Source of the DNA: Acidimicrobiales bacterium
Lineage (GTDB): Bacteria; Actinomycetota; Acidimicrobiia; Acidimicrobiales; Poriferisodalaceae
NCBI GenBank assembly: GCA_041394185.1
Contig: JAWKIQ010000001.1
Coordinates: 496,001 to 560,000 of the forward strand
DNA: 64,000 bases
Direction of reading: 5' to 3'
A program made the translations under genes and the position numbers. This document shows positions 1 to 7,258 of the stretch, piece after piece; the first letter of the stretch is position 1; each line of letters starts with the position of its first letter. The notes beneath the pieces were generated by a model that was not told the DNA's origin, did no database searches, and saw only the letters and a program-made list of their open reading frames with translations.

Positions 1-466
1 CGTCGGTGAACAGAAACGTGTGCGAGTCGTCGATGACCCCGATTCCGTCGCGGCTGGTGACACCGGGCTCGGCGTCGATACGACCGTCGACGTTGTCGAG
101 TGTGCGGGCGGTGCCACCCAGCGAACGGGGTTGGGTGCCGTAGCGCCACGTGGCTCGATGGTTGCTGAGGCGGCCTTTGGCGGTCACGGTGAGGCCGTGG
201 GGCGAGAACTCCTCGCGGTTGTATCGAAGGTGAAAGCGGTCGGTGCTGACCTCGATGGCGTCCGGCCCGTCGACGACGTCGTAGCGGGGCACCGGTTGAT
301 CGCGGTACCAGGCAAAGGTCGACGCCCGATCTTCGAAGCCGCCATCGGGCGACCATTCGAGGCGCACCAAGCCGTCGGTCAGCACTGTGATGCGCCAGTG
401 CCGACCAGATACAACCGCGTCGGGATTTGCCAGCGGGCGGGCGTCTGTCTTGAATCGTTCGTTCAT
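1..466 (-). CDS. Glycoside hydrolase family 31 (alpha-glucosidase/xylosidase type), N-terminal part, cut by window edge
   Basis: The gene starts with ATG at 466 on the minus strand and runs off the left edge, so only about 155 N-terminal residues are visible. The fragment reads as the N-terminal beta-sandwich domain of GH31 enzymes: an early WRITVLTDGLVRLEW stretch, then FAWYRDQPVPRYDV, then LGGTARTLDNVDG followed by GVTSRDGIGVIDDS, all in the usual family order. GH31 enzymes hydrolyse alpha-glucosidic or alpha-xylosidic bonds of oligosaccharides. The catalytic (beta/alpha)8 barrel lies outside the window, so the substrate cannot be deduced. No signal peptide is seen at the start, which suggests a cytoplasmic enzyme. 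It is divergent from the SDR gene that begins at 590. Confidence 0.8.
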   Translation of the reverse strand, partial: MNERFKTDARPLANPDAVVSGRHWRITVLTDGLVRLEWSPDGGFEDRASTFAWYRDQPVPRYDVVDGPDAIEVSTDRFHLRYNREEFSPHGLTVTAKGRLSNHRATWRYGTQPRSLGGTARTLDNVDGRIDAEPGVTSRDGIGVIDDSHTFLFTD

Positions 467-589
467 GGTGCTCGGCTCGTCGGGGTGCTCGGGGCGAGAT
501 GGTCGAGCGTACAGACAAGCCGACCATCGGCCCTGTTGCCGGCACGGCGGGACCGGTTGAGTGGGGTACGGCCGATATGGAGTGAGCAG

Positions 590-1375
590 ATGGAACTCGG
601 ACTGGATGGCACGGTGGCGGTGGTGACGGGTGGTGCGTCGACCATCGGCAGGGCGATAGCCATGGCCCTGGCGGCCGAGGGTGCCGTAGTGGCCATCTTC
701 GATCGCGATGGTGCGCTGGCCGACAAGACCACGGCGCAGATCCACAGCGGTGGGGGAGTGGCGACGTTTCATCAGGTCGACCTCACCGATCTGGACTCGA
801 CCGAGGCGGCGGTCGGAATCGTCGAGGACGAGCTCGGACCCATTCGCACCCTGGTCAACAGCGTGGGCTGGAACGGTAAGGCGGCCGCATTCTTGGACCT
901 GCCTCCCGAGCGCTGGGCCGAACTGCACACCCGCAACATCGCCACCACCGCCAACGCGACCAGGGCGGTCCTGAGGCGCATGGTCGAGCGCCGCGAGGGG
1001 TCGATCGTGTCGATTGCCAGCGACGCCGGCTTTGGGGCCCCGGGCGCCAGCGCCTATGGAGCGACCAAGGCAGGCGTCATGTCGTTCATGCGCTCGATCG
1101 CCAGTGAGTATGGGCCTTTCGGGGTCAGGGCCAATACGGTCAGCATGGGTTTGGTGATACCCGAGACGGGCGATCTGGGCGAGCACGGCGGGTGGCGCTA
1201 TGACACGGGCCTCAACGAGGAGGCGGTCGAGACGATCAAGGCCACCACGCCCCTGCGGCTGTTGGCCGAGGCCAACGACATAGCTTCGGCGGTGGCGTTC
1301 TTGGCATCGCATCAGGCTCGTCGCCTGACGGGTCAGATCCTCAGCGTCTCAGGTGGCTACTGCATGCCGCGCTAG
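590..1375 (+). CDS. SDR-family NAD(P)-dependent oxidoreductase
   Basis: Predicted 261-residue short-chain dehydrogenase with a Rossmann fold. The cofactor motif TGGASTIG lies at residues 13-20, an NSVG variant of the NNAG motif at 90-93, the catalytic Ser near 144, and the YGATK active-site motif with Tyr156 and Lys160. The C-terminus has the typical LTGQILSVSGGY segment. ATG at 590 is chosen because homology begins there; the open frame continues upstream only as antisense of the GH31 gene. The size is standard for classical SDRs. Family members oxidise or reduce secondary alcohols and ketones; the substrate is not evident. The last codons and stop lie inside the first copy of a 33-bp tandem repeat. 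Confidence 0.85.
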   Translation: MELGLDGTVAVVTGGASTIGRAIAMALAAEGAVVAIFDRDGALADKTTAQIHSGGGVATFHQVDLTDLDSTEAAVGIVEDELGPIRTLVNSVGWNGKAAAFLDLPPERWAELHTRNIATTANATRAVLRRMVERREGSIVSIASDAGFGAPGASAYGATKAGVMSFMRSIASEYGPFGVRANTVSMGLVIPETGDLGEHGGWRYDTGLNEEAVETIKATTPLRLLAEANDIASAVAFLASHQARRLTGQILSVSGGYCMPR

Positions 1376-1473
1376 ACGGCTGCCATGAGGTACTGCATGC
1401 CGCGCTAGACGGCTGCCATCAGGTACTGCATGCCGCGCTAGACGGCTGCCATCGGGTACTGCATGCCGCGTTA
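1358..1473. repeat. 33-bp tandem repeat between convergent genes
   Basis: About three and a half near-identical 33-bp units start at 1358, 1391, 1424 and 1457. They begin inside the 3' end of the SDR gene and end on the stop codon of the MFS gene. Each unit holds a TAG stop and an imperfect hairpin in which GCA-GCCG pairs with CGGC-TGC around one bulged A. The unit is 11 codons long, so copies keep phase. It may act as a bidirectional transcription end or be a recent slippage expansion. Confidence 0.85.
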
Positions 1474-3015
1474 GTGCGAGTGGTCGAGTTCTTCTCGCGG
1501 GTAGAAGCGTTTGATCACCCCGGCCAGCACCACCGCGACGGCGGTGGCCACGAAGAACGCTTGATGCATGCCGTCGACGAACGCCGAGTTGGCTACGCGG
1601 ATCAGGTTGGCGGCATCGGCCCCACCGATCATGGAGGCGACCTGTGCCGCACCTCCGATCGAGTCGCGGGCGATCTCTGCGAGCTGGGCCGGCAGAGTGT
1701 CGGTGGCCGATCCGAGTGACGATTGGTAGCCGCTGGTCATCAGGGTTCCCAGCAAGGCGATGCCTATGGCTCCTCCGACCTCGCGCGTGGTGTCGTTGAC
1801 TGCTGATGCCACGCCCGCCTTGTCGGGTGGCAGCGAGGTGACGATGGCGTTGGTCGTGGGCGGCATCAGCAGCGCCATGCCGGCCGCCATCGGAGCTATC
1901 ACCAGGATGATCATGGGGTATGGCGAGTCGGGTTGCAGCAGTTGTGTGAGGGCAAAGCCGGTGGCTTGGATGACGAAGCCGGCGGCGACGACGTTGCGAG
2001 TACCGAAGCGGGCGGTGAGCTGAGGGCTTCGTGGGGCCAGCAGAACCATGATCACCGAGAACGGCAACAGCCTTGCTGCTGCACCCAGCGGCGAGTAGCC
2101 CAGAACGAACTGCAGGTACAGGGTCATCACGAAGAACATGCCGAACATCGAGAAGAACGCGGCGGTGATGGTCAATGCGCCCAGCCCGAAGCGGGGTATC
2201 AGGAACAGTCGGGGGTCGAGCATCGGCTCGGGCCGTTTGAGCTCCCAGATCACGAAGCCCACCAGACCCAGCGCCCCAACTGCGAAGCCGCCCAGGGTGA
2301 TCCCGGCACTCCAGCCCTTTTCGGGTCCCTCGATGATTCCGAACACCAGTCCGGTGAGGCCGACGATCGACAAGAAGGCGCCAACGAAGTCGAGGGGCCG
2401 TTTGCGGGTGTCTCGGCTGTTGGGCACGATCGCAGCTATCGCGATGCCCGCCAGCAATGCGATTGGGGTTGCCACGAAGAACACCGATCCCCACCAGAAC
2501 CGTTCGAGCAGCAGGCCGCTGCCCAGCGGGCCGATGGCGCCGCCCGCGCCGGCCACGCCTGCCCACACGGCGATGGCCTTGGCCCGTTCGCTCGGGGGAA
2601 ACACCACGGCGATGGTCGACAGGGTCGCAGGCATGATCAGCGCCGCTCCGATGCCCATGATGGCTCGGAATGCGATGACCTGTTCTGGTGCGTTCGACCA
2701 TGCGGCGACAGTCGAAGCCCCTCCGAAGATCGTCAGGCCCAGCAGCAGTGCGGGTTTGCGGCCATAGCGGTCGCCGAGGGCGCCGGCGAACAGCAGCAGC
2801 CCGGCAAACACCAGGGCGTACGAGTCGAGGATCCAGAGCTGCTCGGTGCTGGTGGGCTCGAGCTCGCGGACGATGGTGGGGATGGCGACGTTCAGCGAGC
2901 TGACGCTGGCCACGATCAACACCAGGCACAGGCACTGGATCGCCAGTATCAGCTGGCGCCGAGGGTGCCCCTCGGTCGTTGCACCCGGTGAGGGGTTGGT
3001 GGTTTCGGAAGTCAC
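1471..3015 (-). CDS. MFS drug:H+ antiporter, DHA2 (EmrB/QacA-like) family
   Basis: Predicted 514-residue multi-pass membrane exporter. Length and hydropathy fit the 14-helix DHA2 family. The helix 2-3 loop motif A is clear as GALGDRYGRKPALL, and the segment after helix 4 has GIGAALIMPATLSTIAVVFP, typical of DHA2 proteins. Such proteins expel hydrophobic drugs, dyes or metabolites with proton uptake. Translation starts with GTG at 3015. A short hydrophilic N-terminus precedes helix 1, and the C-terminus is hydrophilic and ends in HSH. No regulator is adjacent. Substrate cannot be predicted. It converges on the SDR gene through the 33-bp repeat. Confidence 0.88.
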   Translation of the reverse strand: MTSETTNPSPGATTEGHPRRQLILAIQCLCLVLIVASVSSLNVAIPTIVRELEPTSTEQLWILDSYALVFAGLLLFAGALGDRYGRKPALLLGLTIFGGASTVAAWSNAPEQVIAFRAIMGIGAALIMPATLSTIAVVFPPSERAKAIAVWAGVAGAGGAIGPLGSGLLLERFWWGSVFFVATPIALLAGIAIAAIVPNSRDTRKRPLDFVGAFLSIVGLTGLVFGIIEGPEKGWSAGITLGGFAVGALGLVGFVIWELKRPEPMLDPRLFLIPRFGLGALTITAAFFSMFGMFFVMTLYLQFVLGYSPLGAAARLLPFSVIMVLLAPRSPQLTARFGTRNVVAAGFVIQATGFALTQLLQPDSPYPMIILVIAPMAAGMALLMPPTTNAIVTSLPPDKAGVASAVNDTTREVGGAIGIALLGTLMTSGYQSSLGSATDTLPAQLAEIARDSIGGAAQVASMIGGADAANLIRVANSAFVDGMHQAFFVATAVAVVLAGVIKRFYPREELDHSH

Positions 3016-3060
3016 CGGGCCAAGCTAGTGCCGAGCCCGGTGCGCACCGGCCATGCAACC

Positions 3061-3539
3061 TCAGAGGTAGCTGGCCAGCTCCTCGCCGATCTGCTCGGGT
3101 GTGACGGTGGGCGAGTAGCGCTTGACGACCTCGCCGTCGCGTCCGACCAAGAACTTGGTGAAGTTCCAGGGATGTCCTCGTTGCCCTCGTCATCGGGTGC
3201 CGACGACTTCAGCCACTTGTAGAGCGGGGCTGCCGCGCCGCCGTTGACCTCGATCTTGGAGAACATCGGGAAGCTGACGCCGTAGTTGTCCTGGGCGAAC
3301 TGCTTTATCTCGGCGTCGGTGCCCGGCTCTTGGGCGCCGAACTGGTTGCAGGGAAAGCCCATGACCGCGAACCCGGCGTCGGCGTTGGATTCATGCAATG
3401 CACGCAGACCTGCGTACTGAGGCGTGAGGCCTCACTTGCTGGCGACGTTTACCACCAACACGACATGACCGTCGTAGGTGTCGAAATCGACCTGATCACC
3501 ATCGATCGAGGTCATCGAGAACTCGTGGAATTTCCCCAT
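3061..3539 (-). CDS. Glutathione/thiol peroxidase, predicted selenoprotein (in-frame TGA at catalytic site; one apparent frameshift)
   Basis: From ATG at 3539 the frame reads MGKFHEFSMTSIDGDQVDF, then NVASK, then TGA (3434-3432, codon 36), then GLTPQYAGLRAL, then GFPCNQFG. The TGA sits exactly where GPx enzymes carry the peroxidatic Cys or Sec of NVASxC(U)GxT. After codon PLYKWLKSSAPDDEGNEDIP the frame must gain one base near 3169-3171 (rc CCC) to give WNFTKFLVGRDGEVVKRYSP and the stop at 3061. With that base the product is 159 residues, normal for the family, and the Sec/Gln/Trp/Asn catalytic tetrad is complete. It reduces hydroperoxides, probably with a thioredoxin-like or mycothiol partner. 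It lies 24 bp downstream of the DinB gene on the same strand. The alternative is a decayed pseudogene, which the hairpin after the TGA makes less likely. Confidence 0.75.
3400..3434 (-). promoter_or_regulatory. Candidate bacterial SECIS element downstream of the GPx TGA codon
   Basis: On the minus strand TGA (3434-3432) is followed by 14 bases and then a 7-bp hairpin, GTACGCA (3417-3411) with TGCGTGC (3406-3400), with one G-U pair and the four-base loop GGTC (3410-3407). The loop begins with two G residues and lies about 22 nt after the TGA. Published bSECIS models ask for a short apical loop with G in its first two positions at roughly 16-37 nt from the UGA. A second inverted repeat, TGAGGC/GCCTCA, includes the TGA itself. 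Confidence 0.6.
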
Positions 3540-3563
3540 GGGCGAAGCATAGGGGCTGGCGTC

Positions 3564-4133
3564 CTAGAAGGGGCTGAGTCCCATGCGGTTGCGGGTGCTG
3601 GTGAGCTCGCCGAGGTGGTTGTAGCCGTGGCCGATGGCCTCCCACGACAAGAAGAAGTGGCCGGGCTTGCCCGACCACATCGAGTACAACCAATCGAAGC
3701 GTTCTGCGGGGGTTCCGATGCGGTCGAGGGCCGACTCGGTGTCTGGCACGGTGCCCAGCACCGACAGGTCGGCTTCGTCTTGTACCCACGACAGCGTCTC
3801 GTCGATGGTCGCCAACAGGTACCCGCACACGGCCTCGGGGTCGAGTTCGTCGACCAGCTCGGTGTCTTCTGCCTCGGCCAGGCCACGCCAGGTGTCACCG
3901 TCGATGCCCACCCGTGTCATCCATCCGTCGAGCACCTCGGCCCGGCCGCGCAGCACGCCGTTCACCGACAGGTCGTGGTGCCTGGCGGTGTGCCAGGCCA
4001 CATACACGGGTGCGATGCCCCCGCCGTCGACCCTTTCGTTCATGCGGTCGGGCGGGATGATCGACAGCACACCGTTGGCCAGCCGGTTTCGCAAAGACGC
4101 CAGGTCTTCGGTGATCCAGTTCCTCAGATCCAT
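3564..4133 (-). CDS. DinB-superfamily protein
   Basis: Predicted 189-residue soluble protein. A four-helix DinB-like fold is suggested by its length and by well-spaced histidines, in AWHTARHHDLSVNG near residue 50 and in GHGYNHLGELTSTR near the C-terminus, which could form the metal site of this superfamily. In actinobacteria many DinB proteins are metal-dependent enzymes that use mycothiol, but the function here is not known. ATG at 4133 is chosen because the open frame upstream is antisense to the divergent PrpF gene. Only 14 bp separate the two divergent start codons, so promoters must overlap coding sequence or a start is misplaced. The GPx gene follows 24 bp downstream and may be co-transcribed. 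Confidence 0.72.
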   Translation of the reverse strand: MDLRNWITEDLASLRNRLANGVLSIIPPDRMNERVDGGGIAPVYVAWHTARHHDLSVNGVLRGRAEVLDGWMTRVGIDGDTWRGLAEAEDTELVDELDPEAVCGYLLATIDETLSWVQDEADLSVLGTVPDTESALDRIGTPAERFDWLYSMWSGKPGHFFLSWEAIGHGYNHLGELTSTRNRMGLSPF

Positions 4134-4147
4134 GTGACGATCGTACG

Positions 4148-5233
4148 ATGGCGGGCGTGGATGGGGTGCGTTGCATGTTGATGAGGGGAGGCACGTCAAA
4201 GGGCGCGTTCTTCGTTGCCGGCGACCTTCCCGAAGACCCTGCCCTTCGAGACGACCTGATTCTGCGCATCGTCGGTTCTCCCGATCCGCGCCAGATCGAT
4301 GGCGTCGGGGGTGCCCATCCGCTGACCACCAAGGTGGCGGTCGTCGATCGGTGCGACGACCCGCGCGCCGATGTGAGCTACTTGTTCTTGCAGCCCTCGG
4401 TCGATCAGGCGCTGGTATCCGACGCTCAGAACTGCGGCAACATGTTGGCCGGTGTGGGGCCATTCGCCGTAGAGCGGGGTTTGGTGAAGGTCGATGGCGA
4501 CCGCGCCGTGGTTCGCATATTGATGCAGAACACCGATTCGGTGGCGGTGGCCGGGTTCCGGCTGGCCGATGGCATGCCGGTGTACGAAGGCTCGTTTGCG
4601 GTCTCGGGGGTGCCCGGCACCGCGTCGCCGATTCGTCTCGACTTCGAAGATGTGGCGGGTAGCAGTTGTGGAGCGTTGTTCCCCACGGGCAACCAGCTCG
4701 ATGACGTCGGCGGCGTTGCCTGCACCCTCGTCGACAACGGCATGCCAGTGGTGGTCATCGATGCGGCGTCGCTGGGAATCGATGGGGGAGAGGCCCCGGT
4801 CGAACTGGAGGCCGACACGGGTTTGAGGTCAACACTCGAGCGCATCCGACTGGCGGCCGGTCCGATGATGAACCTGGGCGATGTCTCCGAAAGCACCGTG
4901 CCCAAGCTCACCATCGTGTCGCCGCCCGCAGACGGGGGCACGCTGAGGACGCGCACGTTCATTCCGCACCGGTGTCATGAGGCCATCGGTGTCCTGGGCG
5001 CGCTGACCGTGGCCGTGGCGGCCCGGGTGCCCGGCACCACCGCCCACGACATCGTTTCGGGGGTGACGGCTTCGGACGAAGACGACATGGTGGTGCTCGA
5101 GCACCCCACCGGGCGTTTCGAGACGGCTGTGACCGTCGAGATTCGGGATGGTCAGGTCACCGTCGAGCGCGCCGGGTTGGTGCGCACAGCCCGCAAGCTG
5201 ATGGACGGAACCGTGTTCGCGCGTGGGTATTGA
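4148..5233 (+). CDS. PrpF-family isomerase (4-oxalomesaconate tautomerase-like)
   Basis: Predicted 361-residue protein of the PrpF/LigU/GalD family, a diaminopimelate-epimerase-like fold without the usual paired cysteines. The signature MRGGTSKGAFFV lies near residues 12-23 and is followed by IVGSPDPRQIDGVGGAHPLT, AQNCGNMLAGVGPFAVE and HRCHEAIGVLGALTVA, all diagnostic. Characterised relatives isomerise double bonds, e.g. 4-oxalomesaconate in gallate/protocatechuate breakdown or 2-methylaconitate in the methylcitrate cycle. No gene for either pathway adjoins it, so the substrate is open. Alternative GTG and ATG starts lie 9 and 27 bases downstream. Confidence 0.85.
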   Translation: MAGVDGVRCMLMRGGTSKGAFFVAGDLPEDPALRDDLILRIVGSPDPRQIDGVGGAHPLTTKVAVVDRCDDPRADVSYLFLQPSVDQALVSDAQNCGNMLAGVGPFAVERGLVKVDGDRAVVRILMQNTDSVAVAGFRLADGMPVYEGSFAVSGVPGTASPIRLDFEDVAGSSCGALFPTGNQLDDVGGVACTLVDNGMPVVVIDAASLGIDGGEAPVELEADTGLRSTLERIRLAAGPMMNLGDVSESTVPKLTIVSPPADGGTLRTRTFIPHRCHEAIGVLGALTVAVAARVPGTTAHDIVSGVTASDEDDMVVLEHPTGRFETAVTVEIRDGQVTVERAGLVRTARKLMDGTVFARGY

Positions 5234-5242
5234 ACCCGCTCG

Positions 5243-6175
5243 CTAGCCGACAATGGCCCGCACCTCGTCCATCTGGTCGGACGAGAGTTGCCAGGTGGCG
5301 GCCGCCGCGTTCGAATGAACCTGTTCTGGCCTGGTGGCCCCGGCGATGACCGAAGCCACCTGTGGGTTGGAGGTGTGCCAGCTCATTGCCAGGTCCAGGA
5401 TGGTGTGGTCGTGGTCGGCGCACCACTGGATCAGACGCTCGACGGCGGCCAGCTTGTCGTCGTCGATGAAGTTGTCGGCCCGGTCGCCCCAAACCTGCAG
5501 GCGCGAGCCTTCGGGGCGGGGTTGTCCGAGCCGGTACTTGCCGGTCAACAGGCCCGACTCGAGCGGGAAGTACGGCACGAACGCAATGCCAAGTCGTTCG
5601 CAAGCGTCGAACACGCCGTCGGTTTCGGGAGCCCGGTTCAAGACGCTGTAATAGTTCTGCACCGACGCATAGTTGGCCACTCCACTCTGTTGAGCGGACG
5701 ACGCGGCGTCGTCGAGTTCGGCTGCGCTGAAGTGGGTGCACCCGATCTCGCGGATCTTGCCCTCGGCGCGCAGGTCGGCGAGGCAGCCCAGGGTTTCGGC
5801 CTGTGGGGTTTCGGGGTCTGGGCGGTGCAGCTGATAGTGGTCGACGTAGTCGGTGCCCAGACGACGCAGGCTCTGTTCCAGCCGTTCCCTGATCAGCTTC
5901 GGGTCTCCGCCACGCTCGCCGTCGGCGAGTTGCCTGGTGTGGCCCCACTTGGTGGCGATCAGCACGTCTGCTCGACGGCTCCCCAGCGCCTGCCCGAGTA
6001 GCTCCTCGGAGCGCCCGTCGCCATAGGACTCGGCGGTGTCGAAGTAGTTGATTCCGGCGTCGATGGCCGCGTCGACCACCGCCTTTGTTCCGTCGAGGTC
6101 GAGCCTGCCGCCGAAGTTGTTGCAGCCGATGCCGACCACCGAGACATCGAGAGTTCCGAGCTTTCGCCTTTCCAT
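5243..6175 (-). CDS. Aldo/keto reductase
   Basis: Predicted 310-residue (beta/alpha)8 NADP(H)-dependent oxidoreductase. The catalytic tetrad of the AKR superfamily is visible: Asp46 and Tyr51 in YFDTAESYGDGRSEELLG, Lys76 in VLIATKWG, and His in YQLHRPDPET. The C-terminal cofactor region ASVIAGATRPEQVHSNAAA is typical. The sequence resembles broad-substrate aldehyde reductases of the YajO/AKR11-like group rather than the voltage-gated channel beta subunits. ATG at 6175 gives the full N-terminus with no extension. It converges on prpF (9-bp gap) and is divergent from galactokinase. Confidence 0.88.
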   Translation of the reverse strand: MERRKLGTLDVSVVGIGCNNFGGRLDLDGTKAVVDAAIDAGINYFDTAESYGDGRSEELLGQALGSRRADVLIATKWGHTRQLADGERGGDPKLIRERLEQSLRRLGTDYVDHYQLHRPDPETPQAETLGCLADLRAEGKIREIGCTHFSAAELDDAASSAQQSGVANYASVQNYYSVLNRAPETDGVFDACERLGIAFVPYFPLESGLLTGKYRLGQPRPEGSRLQVWGDRADNFIDDDKLAAVERLIQWCADHDHTILDLAMSWHTSNPQVASVIAGATRPEQVHSNAAAATWQLSSDQMDEVRAIVG

Positions 6176-6234
6176 GCGATCAACCTAGTGGCAACTGCGG
6201 TTCGCGGTCCGCAGGCTGTGATATTCAGTGCGCC

Positions 6235-7233
6235 ATGTCCGGACAGCTGACGAGAGTCTTCGCCCCCGGCCGGGTGAACCTGATCGGTGATCACACCGAC
6301 TACATGGGCGGGTTGGTGCTGCCCATGGCCATCGACCGAGGAGTCACGATCGTGGCCACAGGTGGCGGTGCGAAGGTGGACCTCGGATCGGATCAAGAGG
6401 TCGAACGTGCCGTGTTCGAGCTGCCGGTTGAAGACCCAGCGGCTGTCGAGCCTGCCTGGGCGCGCCACATAGCCGGGGTTGCTGCCGAGATGAGATCTGC
6501 CGTGGGCATGGTGGGCGAGATGACCTCGAATCTGCCGGTCGCGGGGCTGTCGTCGAGCGCAGCCGTCCAGGTTGCCGCAGGGCTGGCGTTGGGGTTCGAG
6601 GGACCGGCGCTCGAGCTCGCCGAGCTGTGCCAGCGGGCCGAACACCGGGCCACCGGTGTGCCGTGCGGGATCATGGACCAACTCTCGATCGCCGCCGGTG
6701 TCGAGGGCCACGCCTTGATGATCGACTGCCGTTCGCTGGAGGTGGTTCCCCATCGGGTACCCGACGACGTGCAGGTGGTCATCGTGCACTCGGGCCAGCA
6801 TCGAGAGCTGGTGAACTCCGAGTACGCGATCAGGCGCAGCCAATGCGAGGCCGCCGAGGCCCAGATAGGCGCACTGCGCGATGCGACCCCGGAAGACACC
6901 GAGGCGCTCGAGGACCCCGTGCTGAGGGCGCGCGCCAGGCACGTCGTCACCGAGAACGCCAGGGTTGTCGGGTTCGTTCAGGCTCTGCAGGCGGGCGACT
7001 ACGTCGAGGCGGGGAACCTGATGGTCGAATCGCACCGCAGCCTGGGCGTCGACTTCGAGGTGTCGACGCCGATACTCGATCGCCTGGTCGCCGACCTCAC
7101 GGCCGTCGATGGTGTTTATGGGGCCAGGCTGACCGGCGCCGGGTTTGGCGGCGCAGTGGTGGCGCTTGCCCGCCCAGGTGCGCTCGACCGCGGCTTCGTC
7201 GCGGTGCCCAGCAGCGGAGCACGCCGGCTCTGA
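6235..7233 (+). CDS. galK: Galactokinase (GHMP kinase)
   Basis: Predicted 332-residue cytoplasmic kinase that phosphorylates galactose at C1 with ATP. GHMP motifs are in order: the sugar-binding motif GRVNLIGDHTDY at residues 12-23 (Asp replaces the more usual Glu of GEHTDY), the ATP loop GLSSSAA at 104-110, the catalytic-Asp region GVPCGIMDQLS, and the C-terminal LTGAGFGGAVVAL. It is about 50 residues shorter than E. coli GalK, as is common in actinobacteria. ATG at 6235 is chosen since homology starts there. No galT or galE lies nearby, so the Leloir partners must be elsewhere. A related sugar such as arabinose or a uronic acid cannot be excluded. Confidence 0.82.
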   Translation: MSGQLTRVFAPGRVNLIGDHTDYMGGLVLPMAIDRGVTIVATGGGAKVDLGSDQEVERAVFELPVEDPAAVEPAWARHIAGVAAEMRSAVGMVGEMTSNLPVAGLSSSAAVQVAAGLALGFEGPALELAELCQRAEHRATGVPCGIMDQLSIAAGVEGHALMIDCRSLEVVPHRVPDDVQVVIVHSGQHRELVNSEYAIRRSQCEAAEAQIGALRDATPEDTEALEDPVLRARARHVVTENARVVGFVQALQAGDYVEAGNLMVESHRSLGVDFEVSTPILDRLVADLTAVDGVYGARLTGAGFGGAVVALARPGALDRGFVAVPSSGARRL

Positions 7234-7258
7234 TCTGTACCGTTCTGCCCAGCCCGGC

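Noticed and set aside
1358..1473. Possible CRISPR array
   Set aside because: The 33-bp units are directly joined with no spacers, and no cas genes are present.
1349..3193. 614-codon open frame on the minus strand with an 11-residue repeat at its end
   Set aside because: Arg/His-rich shadow of the MFS gene in another frame; the repeat is only the translated 33-bp DNA repeat.
3061..3539. GPx gene as a simple pseudogene
   Set aside because: The stop falls exactly on the catalytic codon as TGA and is followed by a fitting SECIS-like hairpin; family similarity is full-length. Kept as a predicted selenoprotein with a caveat.
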